A stretch of DNA of 64,000 nucleotides from DATFDN01 sp963818725. Its GTDB lineage: Bacteria > Pseudomonadota > Alphaproteobacteria > Acetobacterales > Acetobacteraceae. Positions 27,290-35,908 of this stretch are shown here, piece by piece. The position numbers and the translations under genes are program-made. Location of the stretch: contig CAWFTU010000008.1 in assembly GCA_963818725.1 (NCBI GenBank), forward strand, positions 62,001 to 126,000, given 5' to 3'. The notes under the pieces were generated by a model that saw only the letters and a program-made list of their open reading frames with translations, was not told the DNA's origin and made no database searches. Position 1 is the stretch's first letter. Every line of letters starts with the position of its first letter.

Positions 27290-28073
27290 TCAGGCGGCGG
27301 GTTGCTCGGCCGGGGCCTCGGCGTCGGGCAGGGCCTCCACAGGCAGTTCCTCGGCGGCACCGATATCCGCGCCGGAGGCGGCCATCTCGGCGCTGATGCC
27401 GTCCAGCACCGCCCCGGCGACCAGGTCGCAATAGAGGGTGATGGCACGGATCGCGTCGTCGTTGCCGGGGATCGGGTAGGTGACGCCACGCGGGTCGGAG
27501 TTGGAGTCGAGCACCGCGACGACGGGGATGCGCAGCTTCGCCGCCTCCTCGACCGCGAGCTTCTCCTTGTTGGTGTCGATGATGAACAGGATGTCCGGCA
27601 GGCCGCCCATGTCCTTGATGCCGCCCAGCGCGCGCTCCAGCTTGTCGCGCTCGCGGGTCAGGCCCAGCACCTCCTTCTTGGTCAGTCCGTGCGTGTCGCC
27701 GGCCAGCATGTCCTCGATCTGGCGCAGCCGCCTGAGACTACCGGTGATGGTCTTCCAGTTGGTGAGCGTGCCGCCGAGCCAGCGATGGTTGATGTAGTAC
27801 CTGTCCGCACCGCTTGGCGGCCTCAGCGACGTACTCGGCGGCCGCGCGCTTGGTGCCAACGAACAGCACCCGCCCGCCGGCCGCGACCACGTCGCGGATG
27901 GCGCGCAACGCGCGGTCGAGCATCGGCGTGGTCTGTTGCAGGTCGATGATGTGGACCTGGTTGCGCACGCCGAACAGGTACGGCGCCATGCGCGGGTTCC
28001 AGCGGCGCGTGTGGTGGCCGAAATGCACGCCGGCTTCGAGAAGCTGGCGCAGGCTGAAGTCGGGCATCGCCAT
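27290..28073 (-). pseudogene. rpsB: 30S ribosomal protein S2, one-base insertion
   Basis: The ATG at 28073 gives MAMPDFSLRQLLEAGVHFGH, the S2 start, followed by HIIDLQQTTPMLDRALRA and FVGTKRAAAEYVAEAAKR. The coding continues in another frame after 27805: YYINHRWLGGTLTNWKTI to the end at 27290. The gene reads CAGGTACTAC where CAGTACTAC (Gln-Tyr-Tyr) is required; removing the extra G restores one 260-residue protein with an acidic tail. S2 is essential and single copy, so this is almost certainly an assembly error and the gene is functional. The 240 bases upstream hold no gene and should contain the operon promoter. Confidence 0.93.
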
Positions 28074-28314
28074 CGCGTGTGTCCTTTCCAAGAGTCCGGT
28101 TCTGCCTCTGCGGGGCCTCGCGCCGTGGCGCACCGGACCCGGAGACCGGGAAAGGCGCCCCGCATGTGGATTACCGGCGCGCTTGCGCCGGCGGGCGGGA
28201 TATGGCGGAGGACGGGCGGGAAGGCAAGCGCGAGGGTCGGGCGGTGGTGTCTGGCCGGATTCGGCTTTCGGCCCCCCCGGCGGATAGCCGCACCGGACAT
28301 TCACACCCGCTACG

Positions 28315-29777
28315 TCACTGTTCTCCTTGAGCCGTTCTCCTTGCGCCGCGGCCTCTCTTCGACATCTTGGCGAGCCGGCCCGAAAGGTGTTCAGGTATCC
28401 AGGCATCGACGGGCGCTAGGCGACCTACAGCCTCGAGTCTACTCACAATATCAAGCGCCCGCCTCAGGTAGTCGCGCGCTCTCGTTGGATCGCTCTCGGA
28501 CATCTTGACGCATGAAACCACTAGATCGCGCTGCCAGTCAGCATTGCCGGGGTCGCGGCGGGCGAGGGCTTCGCGGATGTCGAGCCCGGCGCGGTAGGCC
28601 GCCAGCGCGCCGGCGCGATCACCTTGCGCCACCAGCACGTCGCCGATCTTGTTCTGGCTGACCGACAGGTCGCGCTGCCAGCCGGCATTGCCGGGGTCGC
28701 GGCGGGCGAGGGCTTCGGCGATGTCGAGCGCGGCGCGGTAGGCCGCCAGCGCGCCGGCGCGATCACCTTGCGCCACCAGCACGTCGCCGATCCTATCGTG
28801 GCTGACCGACAGGTCGCGCTCGTCACCGGTATGGCGTGCCGCCATCTCGGCACGGCGATACGCATCGGCTGCACTGCCGAGGGAGCCCGTTATCCGCCAC
28901 AGGTCGCCAAAATCGATCCAAGCCCACACATCGCGCGGCGTCAAACGGGTGATCTCGGCGAGGGACGCTTTTGCCGCCTCGTAATCGAAGGCGAGGCGCT
29001 CGACTGCGGCACGCTCCTTCAAGAGAGGCACGATCCAGCTCGTCTGCACCTCAGCGATCTTGGCTTGCAGCTCATCGAGCGCACCTGGCGTGTCCAATCT
29101 GCTCAGCTTGTCGCGCGCAGCCCGTATCGCAGCCGCGGCATCGGGACTGTCATTGAACGGACGTACCGGTTCTGCGGCATGGGCCCGCGCCTCATCTATG
29201 AATTGCTGGAGGCGGACCGGAACTTCGGCAATGGGGAGGTCCCTCGCACCGATTGCGTCCAGAATCGGCTGCAAAGTGGCTGGATCGAGGCCCTTGTCCG
29301 CTGCGACCGGTCGGGCCGCAAGGCGCGTCACGAAGGCGCGGATCGTCGTCGCCGGCACGACGAACGCTTCATGCAACGGGCTCTCACCCTCATTCGCACC
29401 GAGCTCGGAGAGGCTGAGTATCCCGGCTAGCTGCTGTCCACCTTTGAGGACCACCGGAGAGCCGCTCGAGCCCGACGTGAACCAATAGGCTTGCATATTC
29501 TTCCCGGTGAACTGCCGCAGTCCTTCGACCAGGGTGCCAGGAACGATCTCGCCGTCGGAGAAGGCATCTCGCCAGATCTGACCGGGGCACCCTCTCTGCG
29601 CGAGCGGGGATACTCGATCTCAACCTCCAGCGCCTCGTCTGGCTGGGCCTCCTCCGTCGCCATCCGCCATACGTGCCGGCAGGTCGCCACGTAGCCGCCC
29701 GCGACAAGCGCGCCGCATCCGATGAAGCGGCTGGTCGGCTTCTTCGCGTGAACGTAGACTAGGCTTGTTTCAATCAT
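28315..29777 (-). pseudogene. Trypsin-like serine protease with TPR repeats, one frameshift
   Basis: ATG 29777 begins MIETSLVYVHAKKPTSRFIG, then CGALVAGGYVATCRHVW with the catalytic His. The chymotrypsin-fold core continues with GEIVPGTLVEGLRQFTGKN and the nucleophile in FTSGSSGSPVVLKGGQQLAG. An indel near 29575 separates the first 65 residues from the rest. After a linker, two almost identical 48-residue TPR-type repeats occur (IGDVLVAQGDRAGALAAYRA in each), with further helices before and after. There is no signal peptide, so it is likely cytoplasmic. It is divergent, by 21 bases, from a Trypco1 protein, an arrangement known from predicted conflict systems in which the protease is an effector. 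Confidence 0.75.
28531..28818. repeat. Two tandem 144-bp TPR-coding repeats
   Basis: 28531-28674 and 28675-28818 are near-identical direct copies, each encoding 48 residues of the trypsin-TPR protein. The conservation at the DNA level points to recent duplication and variable repeat number. Confidence 0.85.
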
Positions 29778-29798
29778 TGTCGCACAGCGGAGGAAGCG

Positions 29799-30137
29799 AT
29801 GCCGGCCCGAATGGTAGTTGAGTTGCCGGACGGACGGAAGGTGTTGTTCGGCGGACGCGGCTCGGCGAAAGGCCTATCGGAGATTGGAGTCGCGGACAAG
29901 GTCGCGAAGGCCACGGCTGACCAGTTCAAGGCCGGTCTCGGAACGCTGGCCGAACTGATCGCGACGCTGGAACAATCGATCGGCCGAATGGCCCGTCGGC
30001 CGGACAAGGTCGAGGTGGAACTCCGCGCCTCTCTCAGCGGCGAGTGCGACCTCTGGGTCGTTTCAGGCGAAGGCGAGGCCGAGTTCAAGGTCACGGTCGC
30101 GTGGGGAGAACCAAGCCGCTCGTCAGCATCAGAGTAA
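29799..30137 (+). CDS. Trypco1 (CU044_2847 family) protein
   Basis: A 112-residue protein starting MPARMVVELPDGRKVLFGG. The conserved core has a helix FKAGLGTLAELIATLEQSIG, the family piece ARRPDKVEVELRASLSGECD and the closing strand GEAEFKVTVAWGEPS. This is the trypsin-co-occurring domain 1, named for its regular pairing with trypsin-like proteases, VMAP proteins and STAND ATPases in predicted bacterial conflict systems. It has no catalytic residues; it is thought to be a small adaptor or regulator. It is divergent from the trypsin gene, with start codons 21 bases apart, so the promoters must overlap the partner's coding or leader sequence. Confidence 0.8.
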   Translation: MPARMVVELPDGRKVLFGGRGSAKGLSEIGVADKVAKATADQFKAGLGTLAELIATLEQSIGRMARRPDKVEVELRASLSGECDLWVVSGEGEAEFKVTVAWGEPSRSSASE

Positions 30138-30215
30138 TCGACCACTCCCTGAGCGGAAGGCTCCTCTGCTGCTGGTGCGCGCCGTCAAGAGGGGTTGCAA
30201 GATACTCCGTGCTCT

Positions 30216-31371
30216 TCAGGACTCCTGCACCGAATGCAGGTAAGCCAATATGGCGTGGAACTGCCCGTCGGAGAGGATGCCGCTCCAATTCGGCATCCCC
30301 TTGCTCACCCGGCCATGCGTCACCGTGGTCAGGAACGTCTGGTCCATGTCGTCGCCATAGCGATGACGCAGCAAACGGAGATTTCTCCGCCGTTCACCTT
30401 GAACGGCGTCGGGGCCGTGGCAATGCGCGCAGTTGTCGTTGAACAGCTTGTGCCCCGCTGCAACCTCGTCCGAGCCTCCGGCACCCTCTGGCGCTTGGGC
30501 GGCGGGCACCGTTCCTACGTCCGGAGAACCGGAGGGGGCCGAGGTGGCTGCGGGCGCCGGGCTGGGAGACCGCGGCGCGGCGTCCGGGACGCCATACTTC
30601 ACCTTGAGAGCGTCCATCGCCCCGCCAAGATCGGCGAGCGCCGCATCAACCTGGTCCCGCAGGTCAGCCTGCCCGCGCGCGAACCCGATCGCGGCGCTCC
30701 ACTGCATGTGGTCGCCCTCGACCGGCACCACCCTGTAGGCGTCCTTGAGCGCGGTCTTGTTGATCCAGGCAGCGGGGGCGCCCTAGATGAAGGCGGCGTC
30801 GGCTTTCCCGTCCGCCAGATCCCGCATCGCCTCCTCCGAGGACAGCACCGTGACCGTCTGGACGTCCGCTTGGCTCGCCAGCAGGCTCTGCGGCGGGGAG
30901 GCGAACTGCACCGCCCACGCGCTGGCCCATGAGGTCCGCCACGCTCGTCCCGGCCCAGTCGCGCGGCACCACCAAGGCGTAGCCGAGCCGCAGGACCGGC
31001 TTGGAGAAGATGAGGCGCGGCCCCATGAAGCCGGGATCATCTGGCAGGCCCATGAAGCCGTCGCAGCGTCCCGCGAGCAGGGTCGTGCGCACCGTGCGCT
31101 TGCCGAAATAGCCTAGCGTCCAGACCGGGTCGAACGGCCGGCCCAGACGCTCCGCGATCCGTCGTCCGAGTTCGACGTAGAGGCCCGGCGTCGCGCCGCT
31201 CGCGGTGCTGAACGGCAGGTTGTCCGCCTCGACGCATAAGCGGAGGGGCGGTGCCTCGTCCGCCTGGGCCGCGCGAAGCACGCGCGGCGACGCCAAGAGC
31301 AGCGCGGCCAGGAGGACTTGGAACGCCCGTCGGCGGCGCGCCGCCGCGCCGCCGACAGTGCAAACTGTCAT
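30216..31371 (-). pseudogene. XoxJ-like binding protein fused to cytochrome c, with nonsense codon and frameshift
   Basis: The start at 31371 has a signal peptide (RRRAFQVLLAALLLASPRVL). The binding domain follows with LRLCVEADNLPFS, the motif of quinoprotein dehydrogenase-associated binding proteins (XoxJ type). A shift near 30915 moves to the frame with QSLLASQADVQTVTVLSSEE and GKADAAFI. There a TAG (30784-30786) stands where Trp is expected; the homologue in this window (62601-63443) has LLWGPFAGY. After a Pro/Ala linker comes a class I cytochrome c domain with CAHCH and a distal Met in KGMPNWSG. XoxJ and XoxG are normally separate, so the fusion is unusual. It lies 16 bases after xoxF, same operon. 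Confidence 0.75.
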
Positions 31372-31387
31372 TCCTCGCTCCTGACCG

Positions 31388-33237
31388 CTACAGCGAGAAC
31401 ACGAACAGCGTGCCGCCTTCCGGGGTCGCCGCCATGATCTTCTTGCCGATCTCGCCCATGAAGGCGGGAGGAGACTCGGCGCGGCCGACCAGAACGGCGA
31501 CGTACTGCTTGCTGTCGATGGCGAAGGTCATCGGCCCGGCGCCGACGCCGCTGCCCACGTTGATCTTCCAAAGCTCCTTCCCGGTCTTGGCATCCAGCGC
31601 CCGGAACCATCCGGTGATGTCGCCAAAGAACACCAGGTTGCCCGCCGTGGTCATCGTCCCGCCGTTCCAGGGCAGGGGCAGATTCATGGTCCAGGCAGGC
31701 TTCTGGGTCGCCGGATCGAGCGCGAGCAACTGCCCAAGATAACCGCCATGGCCCGGATGGACCGAGAAGTCATTCCCTAGATAGAATGAGCCCCGGCGGT
31801 AGTTGACCTCGCTCGCCTGCATGTCCTGGCACATGTTGTTCGCCGCGATGTAGGCTAGGCCCAATACGGTTCACTTTAGTTGTTTGTGCCGCAGGGAGAA
31901 CCAAGGCGAATGCTGCATTTTCAATTGGTTGGTATTCGGCCGATAGCTTAAGTGAACAGGATTTTGCCTTAAGTGAACCGTATTGAGGCTAGGCCGGTCT
32001 CGGGATTGAACAAGATCGGCTGCCAGTTCTTGCCGCCCATCCAGCTCGGGCAGATATCGGTCGCCTTGTAATCAAGGCGCGGCCGCTTGGCCGGGTCCTC
32101 GACCGGCCGCACGTTCGCCACGTCGTACTCCTTCGCCCAATTCACCGGCACGAAGGGCTGCGCCGAGATCAGCTTGCCCGTCTCGCGGTTGGCGACGAAG
32201 AAGAAGCCGTCGCGATCGGCCTTCATCATCACCGGCGTCCGCTGGCCGTCGATGGGGATGTCGGCGAGGACAAGCTCGTTCACGCCGTCATAGTCCCAAG
32301 CCTCCGCCGGCGTGGATTGCAGGTACCACTTGATCTTGCCGGTGTCGGCGTCGAGGGCGAGCGTGCTCGAACTATAGAGGTTGCGGAGCTGGCCGTAGTC
32401 GCTCGTTCCAGTGCTGCGCACCGCCGCGTTCCACGGGCCGGGATTGCTGGTGCCGAAGAACGCCGTGTTGGTCTTCGGGTCATACGAGCCGACGAGCCAC
32501 GCCGCGCCGCCGCCATGCTGCCAACTGTCGCCTTTCCAGGTCTCGTTGCCGGGCTCGCCCGGACCGGGGATGGTGTAGGTCTTCCACACCTGCTTCCCGC
32601 TGCCGAGATCGTACGCCTGGATGGCGCCGCGCGCGCCGTACTCCCCGCCCGCGAAGCCGATGATGGCGAGATTCTTGACGATCAGCGGCGGCGAGGTGAT
32701 GACCGAGCCCTGCTTGTAGTCGACGACCTTCGCCGTCCACAGCTCGCGCCCGTTCGCGGCGTCGAGCGCGACCAGGTGCCCATCCAGCGTCCCGAACAGG
32801 ATCTTCCCATCGGCATAGCTCACGCCTCTCGTGTCCAGGTCGCAGCAGACATAGGGCTCGAAATCCTCCGGAAGGTCAGGCTGGTACTGCCACTTGATGG
32901 TGCCGGCCTTGGCGTCGAGCGCGTACACGCTCTTCGGCCCGGAGGAACTCGGGATGTACATCGTGTCGCCGATGACCAGGGGCGTGGCCTCGTTCGACCG
33001 CAGGGCTCCGAGCTGGAAGGCATAGACCAGCTTGACCTGGCCGACGTTCTGATCGTTGATCTGCTTCAGCGGGCTGAACCGGGTGTTGTCGTAGGTCCGC
33101 CCGTACATCGCCCAGTTGCTGTCGTTCCGCGCCGCCTGGTCCAGCGCCTCGTCGGCGACGCCGATACCGTTTGACGCGACCAACAATCCGAGCGCCAGCG
33201 CCGCTGCGCCCAGCCATCGGACATGGTTGTTTCTCAT
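31388..33237 (-). pseudogene. xoxF: Lanthanide-dependent methanol dehydrogenase XoxF, disrupted by a MITE
   Basis: The PQQ-dependent periplasmic methanol (alcohol) dehydrogenase starts MRNNHVRWLGAAALALG with a signal peptide ending near GVADEA. Visible motifs: RSNEATPLVIGDTMYI, the adjacent-Cys pair in EPYVCCDLDTRG near PQQ, and AEAWDYDG, in which the first Asp is catalytic and the second, two residues on, is the Asp specific to lanthanide-type enzymes. A 124-bp insertion at 31862-31985 with 10-bp target copies interrupts it near residue 413 and brings a stop codon. Removing 134 bp gives exactly 572 codons in one frame, ending GGTLFVFSL. The host gene is otherwise perfect, so the insertion is recent. 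Confidence 0.92.
31862..31985. mobile_element. 124-bp MITE with IS4-like ends inside xoxF
   Basis: The ends CAATACGGTTCACTTTAG (left) and the complement of CAATACGGTTCACTTAAG (right) match in 17 of 18 bases. The target AGGCTAGGCC is duplicated at 31852-31861 and 31986-31995. The termini resemble the IS4 end type (AAT-C-G-TCA-TTAAG), and IS4 relatives make 10-13 bp duplications. There is no coding capacity, so a transposase elsewhere must have moved it. CTTAAGTGAAC also recurs internally near 31947. Confidence 0.9.
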
Positions 33238-33310
33238 GGAAGTTCCTCCCTTGTGGACTTTACGAGCCTGGCCCGACATGGGACCAGCGATCCGCGACAG
33301 GCCAGGAAGC

Positions 33311-33796
33311 CTACCCCGCCCCCAGCGCCTCCTCCAGCAGCTCCAGCGTCCGCCAGGCGAAGGCGCGCATGTTGTCGACCCGCTCGGTGCTGAGGAGGCG
33401 CAGCGTGGTCGCGCGCGCCACCGGCCCGTCCACCGCCATCGCGCTGTGCCCGGCCGGGTCGCCGTAGCGGTTGCCCGTGGGTCCGGCGGCGCCGGTCTCG
33501 CCGAGACCCCAAGTCGCCCCGGTGCGCTCCCGCGCGGCGCGCGCGAGCAGCGCGGCATAGTCCTCCGTCGCGGGCCGCATCCCGCCGGGCAGCGGCTCGG
33601 CGATGCCGAGGAACCCGAGGCGGGCCTGGCGGGTGTAGATGACGCCGCCGCCCAGGAAATAGGCGCTCGCGCCCGGCACGGCGAGCAGCGCGGCGGAGAC
33701 CAGCCCGCCCGTGGAGGACTCGGCAACGGCGACGGTCTCGCCGCGCGCCCTCAGCCGGGCAGCGACCCGCTCGGCCAGCGGCAGAAGCTTCTGCAT
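33311..33796 (-). CDS. pncC: Nicotinamide-nucleotide amidohydrolase (CinA C-terminal family)
   Basis: A 161-residue stand-alone CinA C-terminal domain that deamidates NMN to nicotinate mononucleotide in NAD recycling. The motif ETVAVAESSTGGLVSAALL has the catalytic Ser/Thr region; FLGGGVIYTRQAR and GLGETGAAGPTGNRYGDPAG follow. The start is MQKLLPLAERVAARLRARG. It lies downstream of the cupin gene on the same strand with 21 bases between. Confidence 0.88.
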   Translation of the reverse strand: MQKLLPLAERVAARLRARGETVAVAESSTGGLVSAALLAVPGASAYFLGGGVIYTRQARLGFLGIAEPLPGGMRPATEDYAALLARAARERTGATWGLGETGAAGPTGNRYGDPAGHSAMAVDGPVARATTLRLLSTERVDNMRAFAWRTLELLEEALGAG

Positions 33797-33817
33797 GTCT
33801 CCCCCCTTCTCTTTCGG

Positions 33818-34291
33818 CTAGTAGGGCGTGCCGTCCTTGCGGGCGAAGCGCCACTTCCCGTCCTCGCCCATCACCGCCTGGATATCGTCGGCCGGATAGC
33901 TCGCCGAATCGCCCTCCGCGCGGTCGCCCACTTCCAGGATCACGCAGTCCCGCTCCGTGTGGTTCTCCAGGTGGTGCGCCGTGCCGCCCGCGGCGAAGCC
34001 CGCCGCCATGCCGGGGCGGAGCCGCGTCTCGCCCGCGTCGGTGAACAGCGTCGGCTCGCCCTCGAGCACGTAGATGAACTCGTCCTGGCGCGAGTGTCGG
34101 TGGTGCAGCGCCGACACCGCGCCGGGTGGCAGGCGGGTGAGGTTCACCCCGAAGCTCCTGAGGCCGAACAGGTCGCCCAGCGGACGCTTGCCCCGGCCCG
34201 CCATGCGCGCGGCGAACGGCTCCGGATAGTTGCTCGGCCTGGCGCGCGGCGTGGCATCGGCGGCGACGAGAGCGACAGGGTACTCGGTCAT
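33818..34291 (-). CDS. Cupin domain protein
   Basis: A 157-residue single-domain cupin. The metal-binding motif 1 is HHRHSRQDEFIYVLEGEP (His-His-Glu) and motif 2 is GFAAGGTAHHLENH. ATG 34291 (MTEYPVALVAADATPRARP) is chosen over an upstream in-frame start because the family begins here. Such cupins of about 160 residues are often annotated as sugar-binding or transcriptional-regulator-like; the substrate cannot be told. It shares its strand with pncC and is divergent from the alcohol dehydrogenase 145 bases away. Confidence 0.8.
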   Translation of the reverse strand: MTEYPVALVAADATPRARPSNYPEPFAARMAGRGKRPLGDLFGLRSFGVNLTRLPPGAVSALHHRHSRQDEFIYVLEGEPTLFTDAGETRLRPGMAAGFAAGGTAHHLENHTERDCVILEVGDRAEGDSASYPADDIQAVMGEDGKWRFARKDGTPY

Positions 34292-34435
34292 CCCGAAACG
34301 TCCTTTTCTGCGCGCTGCGTACGCTTGCACGCCGCCGGGCGGCGATCAACGCGCGGCCGGGACTGGCGCCTCGCGGCGGGCGCGGGCAGAGTGCCGGGAC
34401 CGGCAAACCGGACGTGCAAACAGGGAGGATGGACC

Positions 34436-35524
34436 ATGAAGGCGGCTGTCTTGCAGGAAGCCAACGCCCCGCTCACGATCGAGGATGTCGAAATCGATAA
34501 GCCGAAGCGCCGGGAGGTGCTGCTGCGCACCGCCTATTCCGGGCTGTGCCACAGTGACCTGCACTTCATCGAGGGACTCTACCCGTTCCCCATGCCCGTC
34601 GTGCTCGGCCACGAGGCGGCCGCCGTGGTCGAGGAGGTCGGCGAGGACGTCACTTATGTGAAGCCGGGCGATCACGTCATCACCTGTCTCTCGGTGTTCT
34701 GCGGCGAGTGCCCGCAGTGCATGACGGGCCATCCGAACCTGTGCGAGAACACCGAGGTCAAGCTGCTGCCGGGCGCGGCGCGGCGGCTGCGCTGGCGCGG
34801 GCAGGTCTTGAATCAGGCGTTCAACCTCTCGGCCTTCGCCGAGCAGATGCTGGTCCATGAGCACGCGGTGGTGAAGATCAAGCAGGAGATCCCGCTCGAC
34901 ATCGCGGCCCTGGTCGGGTGCGGCGTGATGACCGGCGTGGGCGCCGTGTTCCACGCCGCCAAGGTCGAGCCCGGTTGCACGGTCGCGGTCATCGGCTGCG
35001 GCGGAATCGGGCTGTCGGCGGTGAACGGCGCCGCGATCGCCGGGGCGGAGCGGATCATCGCCATCGACACCGTCGCCTCGAAGCTGGCGGCGGCGCGCGA
35101 CATGGGAGCGACGGACACGATCAATGCCTCCAACGTCGATCCGGTCGAGGCGGTGCGCGAGATGACCGGCGGCGGCGTGCCGTACTCCTTCGAGGCCATC
35201 GGCCTCAAGAAGACCGCCGAGCAGTCCTTCGAGATGCTGCGTCCGGGCGGGGTGGCGACGATCATCGGCATGATCCCGCTCGGGACGAAAATCGAGTTGC
35301 ACGGCGCCGACTTCCTGCGCGACCGCAAGATCCAGGGCACCTCGATGGGCGGCAACCGCTTCCGCGTGGACATGCCGCGCCTGCTGGAACTGTGGCGTCA
35401 GGGGCGGCTGCAACTCGAGCACCTGATCTCGGGGCGGATCGACCTCAGCGGCATCAACCAGGGCTTTGCCAACCTGAAGTCAGGCGCGCCGGTGCGGCAG
35501 TTGATCGATTTCGGGGTCGCGTAG
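34436..35524 (+). CDS. Zinc-dependent alcohol dehydrogenase (class III/mycothiol-type MDR)
   Basis: ATG 34436 follows the ribosome site GGGAGGA. The 362-residue medium-chain dehydrogenase has GLCHSDLHFIEG (catalytic Zn Cys and the proton-relay Ser), VVLGHEAAAVVEEVG (Zn ligand His-Glu), and four structural Zn cysteines in CGECPQCMTGHPNLC. The NAD site is VAVIGCGGIGLSAVNGAA with an acidic end in IIAIDTV, so NAD is preferred over NADP. The class resembles formaldehyde/S-hydroxymethyl-thiol and long-chain alcohol dehydrogenases; the exact substrate is open. With xoxF nearby, a role in alcohol or formaldehyde oxidation is plausible. Confidence 0.9.
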   Translation: MKAAVLQEANAPLTIEDVEIDKPKRREVLLRTAYSGLCHSDLHFIEGLYPFPMPVVLGHEAAAVVEEVGEDVTYVKPGDHVITCLSVFCGECPQCMTGHPNLCENTEVKLLPGAARRLRWRGQVLNQAFNLSAFAEQMLVHEHAVVKIKQEIPLDIAALVGCGVMTGVGAVFHAAKVEPGCTVAVIGCGGIGLSAVNGAAIAGAERIIAIDTVASKLAAARDMGATDTINASNVDPVEAVREMTGGGVPYSFEAIGLKKTAEQSFEMLRPGGVATIIGMIPLGTKIELHGADFLRDRKIQGTSMGGNRFRVDMPRLLELWRQGRLQLEHLISGRIDLSGINQGFANLKSGAPVRQLIDFGVA

Positions 35525-35547
35525 TACCTGCGCGAAAGACAGAAGAA

Positions 35548-35629
35548 GTAGGGCGGGATAGCGCAGCGCATTCCGCCGCCGGCCGGTATGCCGCTGGACG
35601 GCGGGATACGCTGCGCTATCCCGCCCTAC
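35548..35629. repeat. REP-like palindrome with 21-bp arms
   Basis: 35548-35568 (starting GTAGGGCGGGAT) is an exact inverted match to 35609-35629, with a further C/G-rich inner stem. It sits between the alcohol dehydrogenase stop and xseB and could end transcription of the first gene. Confidence 0.8.
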
Positions 35630-35668
35630 GACTTCCACGTCGTGAAGGATTGCAAGGAAGAACCCGGG

Positions 35669-35908
35669 ATGTCGGCAACCGCCGTGGACGTCAGCACTCT
35701 GTCCTTCGAGGACGCGCTCGGCGAGCTGGAGCAGATCGTGCGCGGGCTGGAGAGCGGCCAGCAGAAGCTCGAGGACGCCATCAAGGCCTATGAGCGGGGC
35801 GCGGCGCTGCGCCGGCATTGCGAGGCCAAGCTTGCCGAGGCCGAGGCGCGAGTCGCCGCGATTGTCGAGCGCGCGGACGGCACGCTGACGGCCCGGCCGG
35901 CCGATTGA
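35669..35908 (+). CDS. xseB: Exodeoxyribonuclease VII small subunit
   Basis: A 79-residue protein with the XseB core TLSFEDALGELEQIVRGLES and LEDAIKAYERGAALRRHC (two long helices), ending in an acidic tail. It forms exonuclease VII with XseA and degrades single-stranded DNA. ATG 35669 is chosen as the family start; an open extension upstream runs through the palindrome. The stop overlaps the next start. Confidence 0.92.
   Translation: MSATAVDVSTLSFEDALGELEQIVRGLESGQQKLEDAIKAYERGAALRRHCEAKLAEAEARVAAIVERADGTLTARPAD

Noticed and set aside
27290..28073. Real loss of rpsB
   Set aside because: S2 is essential and the rest of the gene is perfect; a one-base assembly insertion is far more likely.
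28531..28818. Possible CRISPR or minisatellite
   Set aside because: Two 144-bp copies that encode TPR units in frame; no spacers.
33116..34435. Upstream extension of the alcohol dehydrogenase frame
   Set aside because: It runs antisense to xoxF, pncC and the cupin gene. The ribosome site and family start place the gene at 34436.
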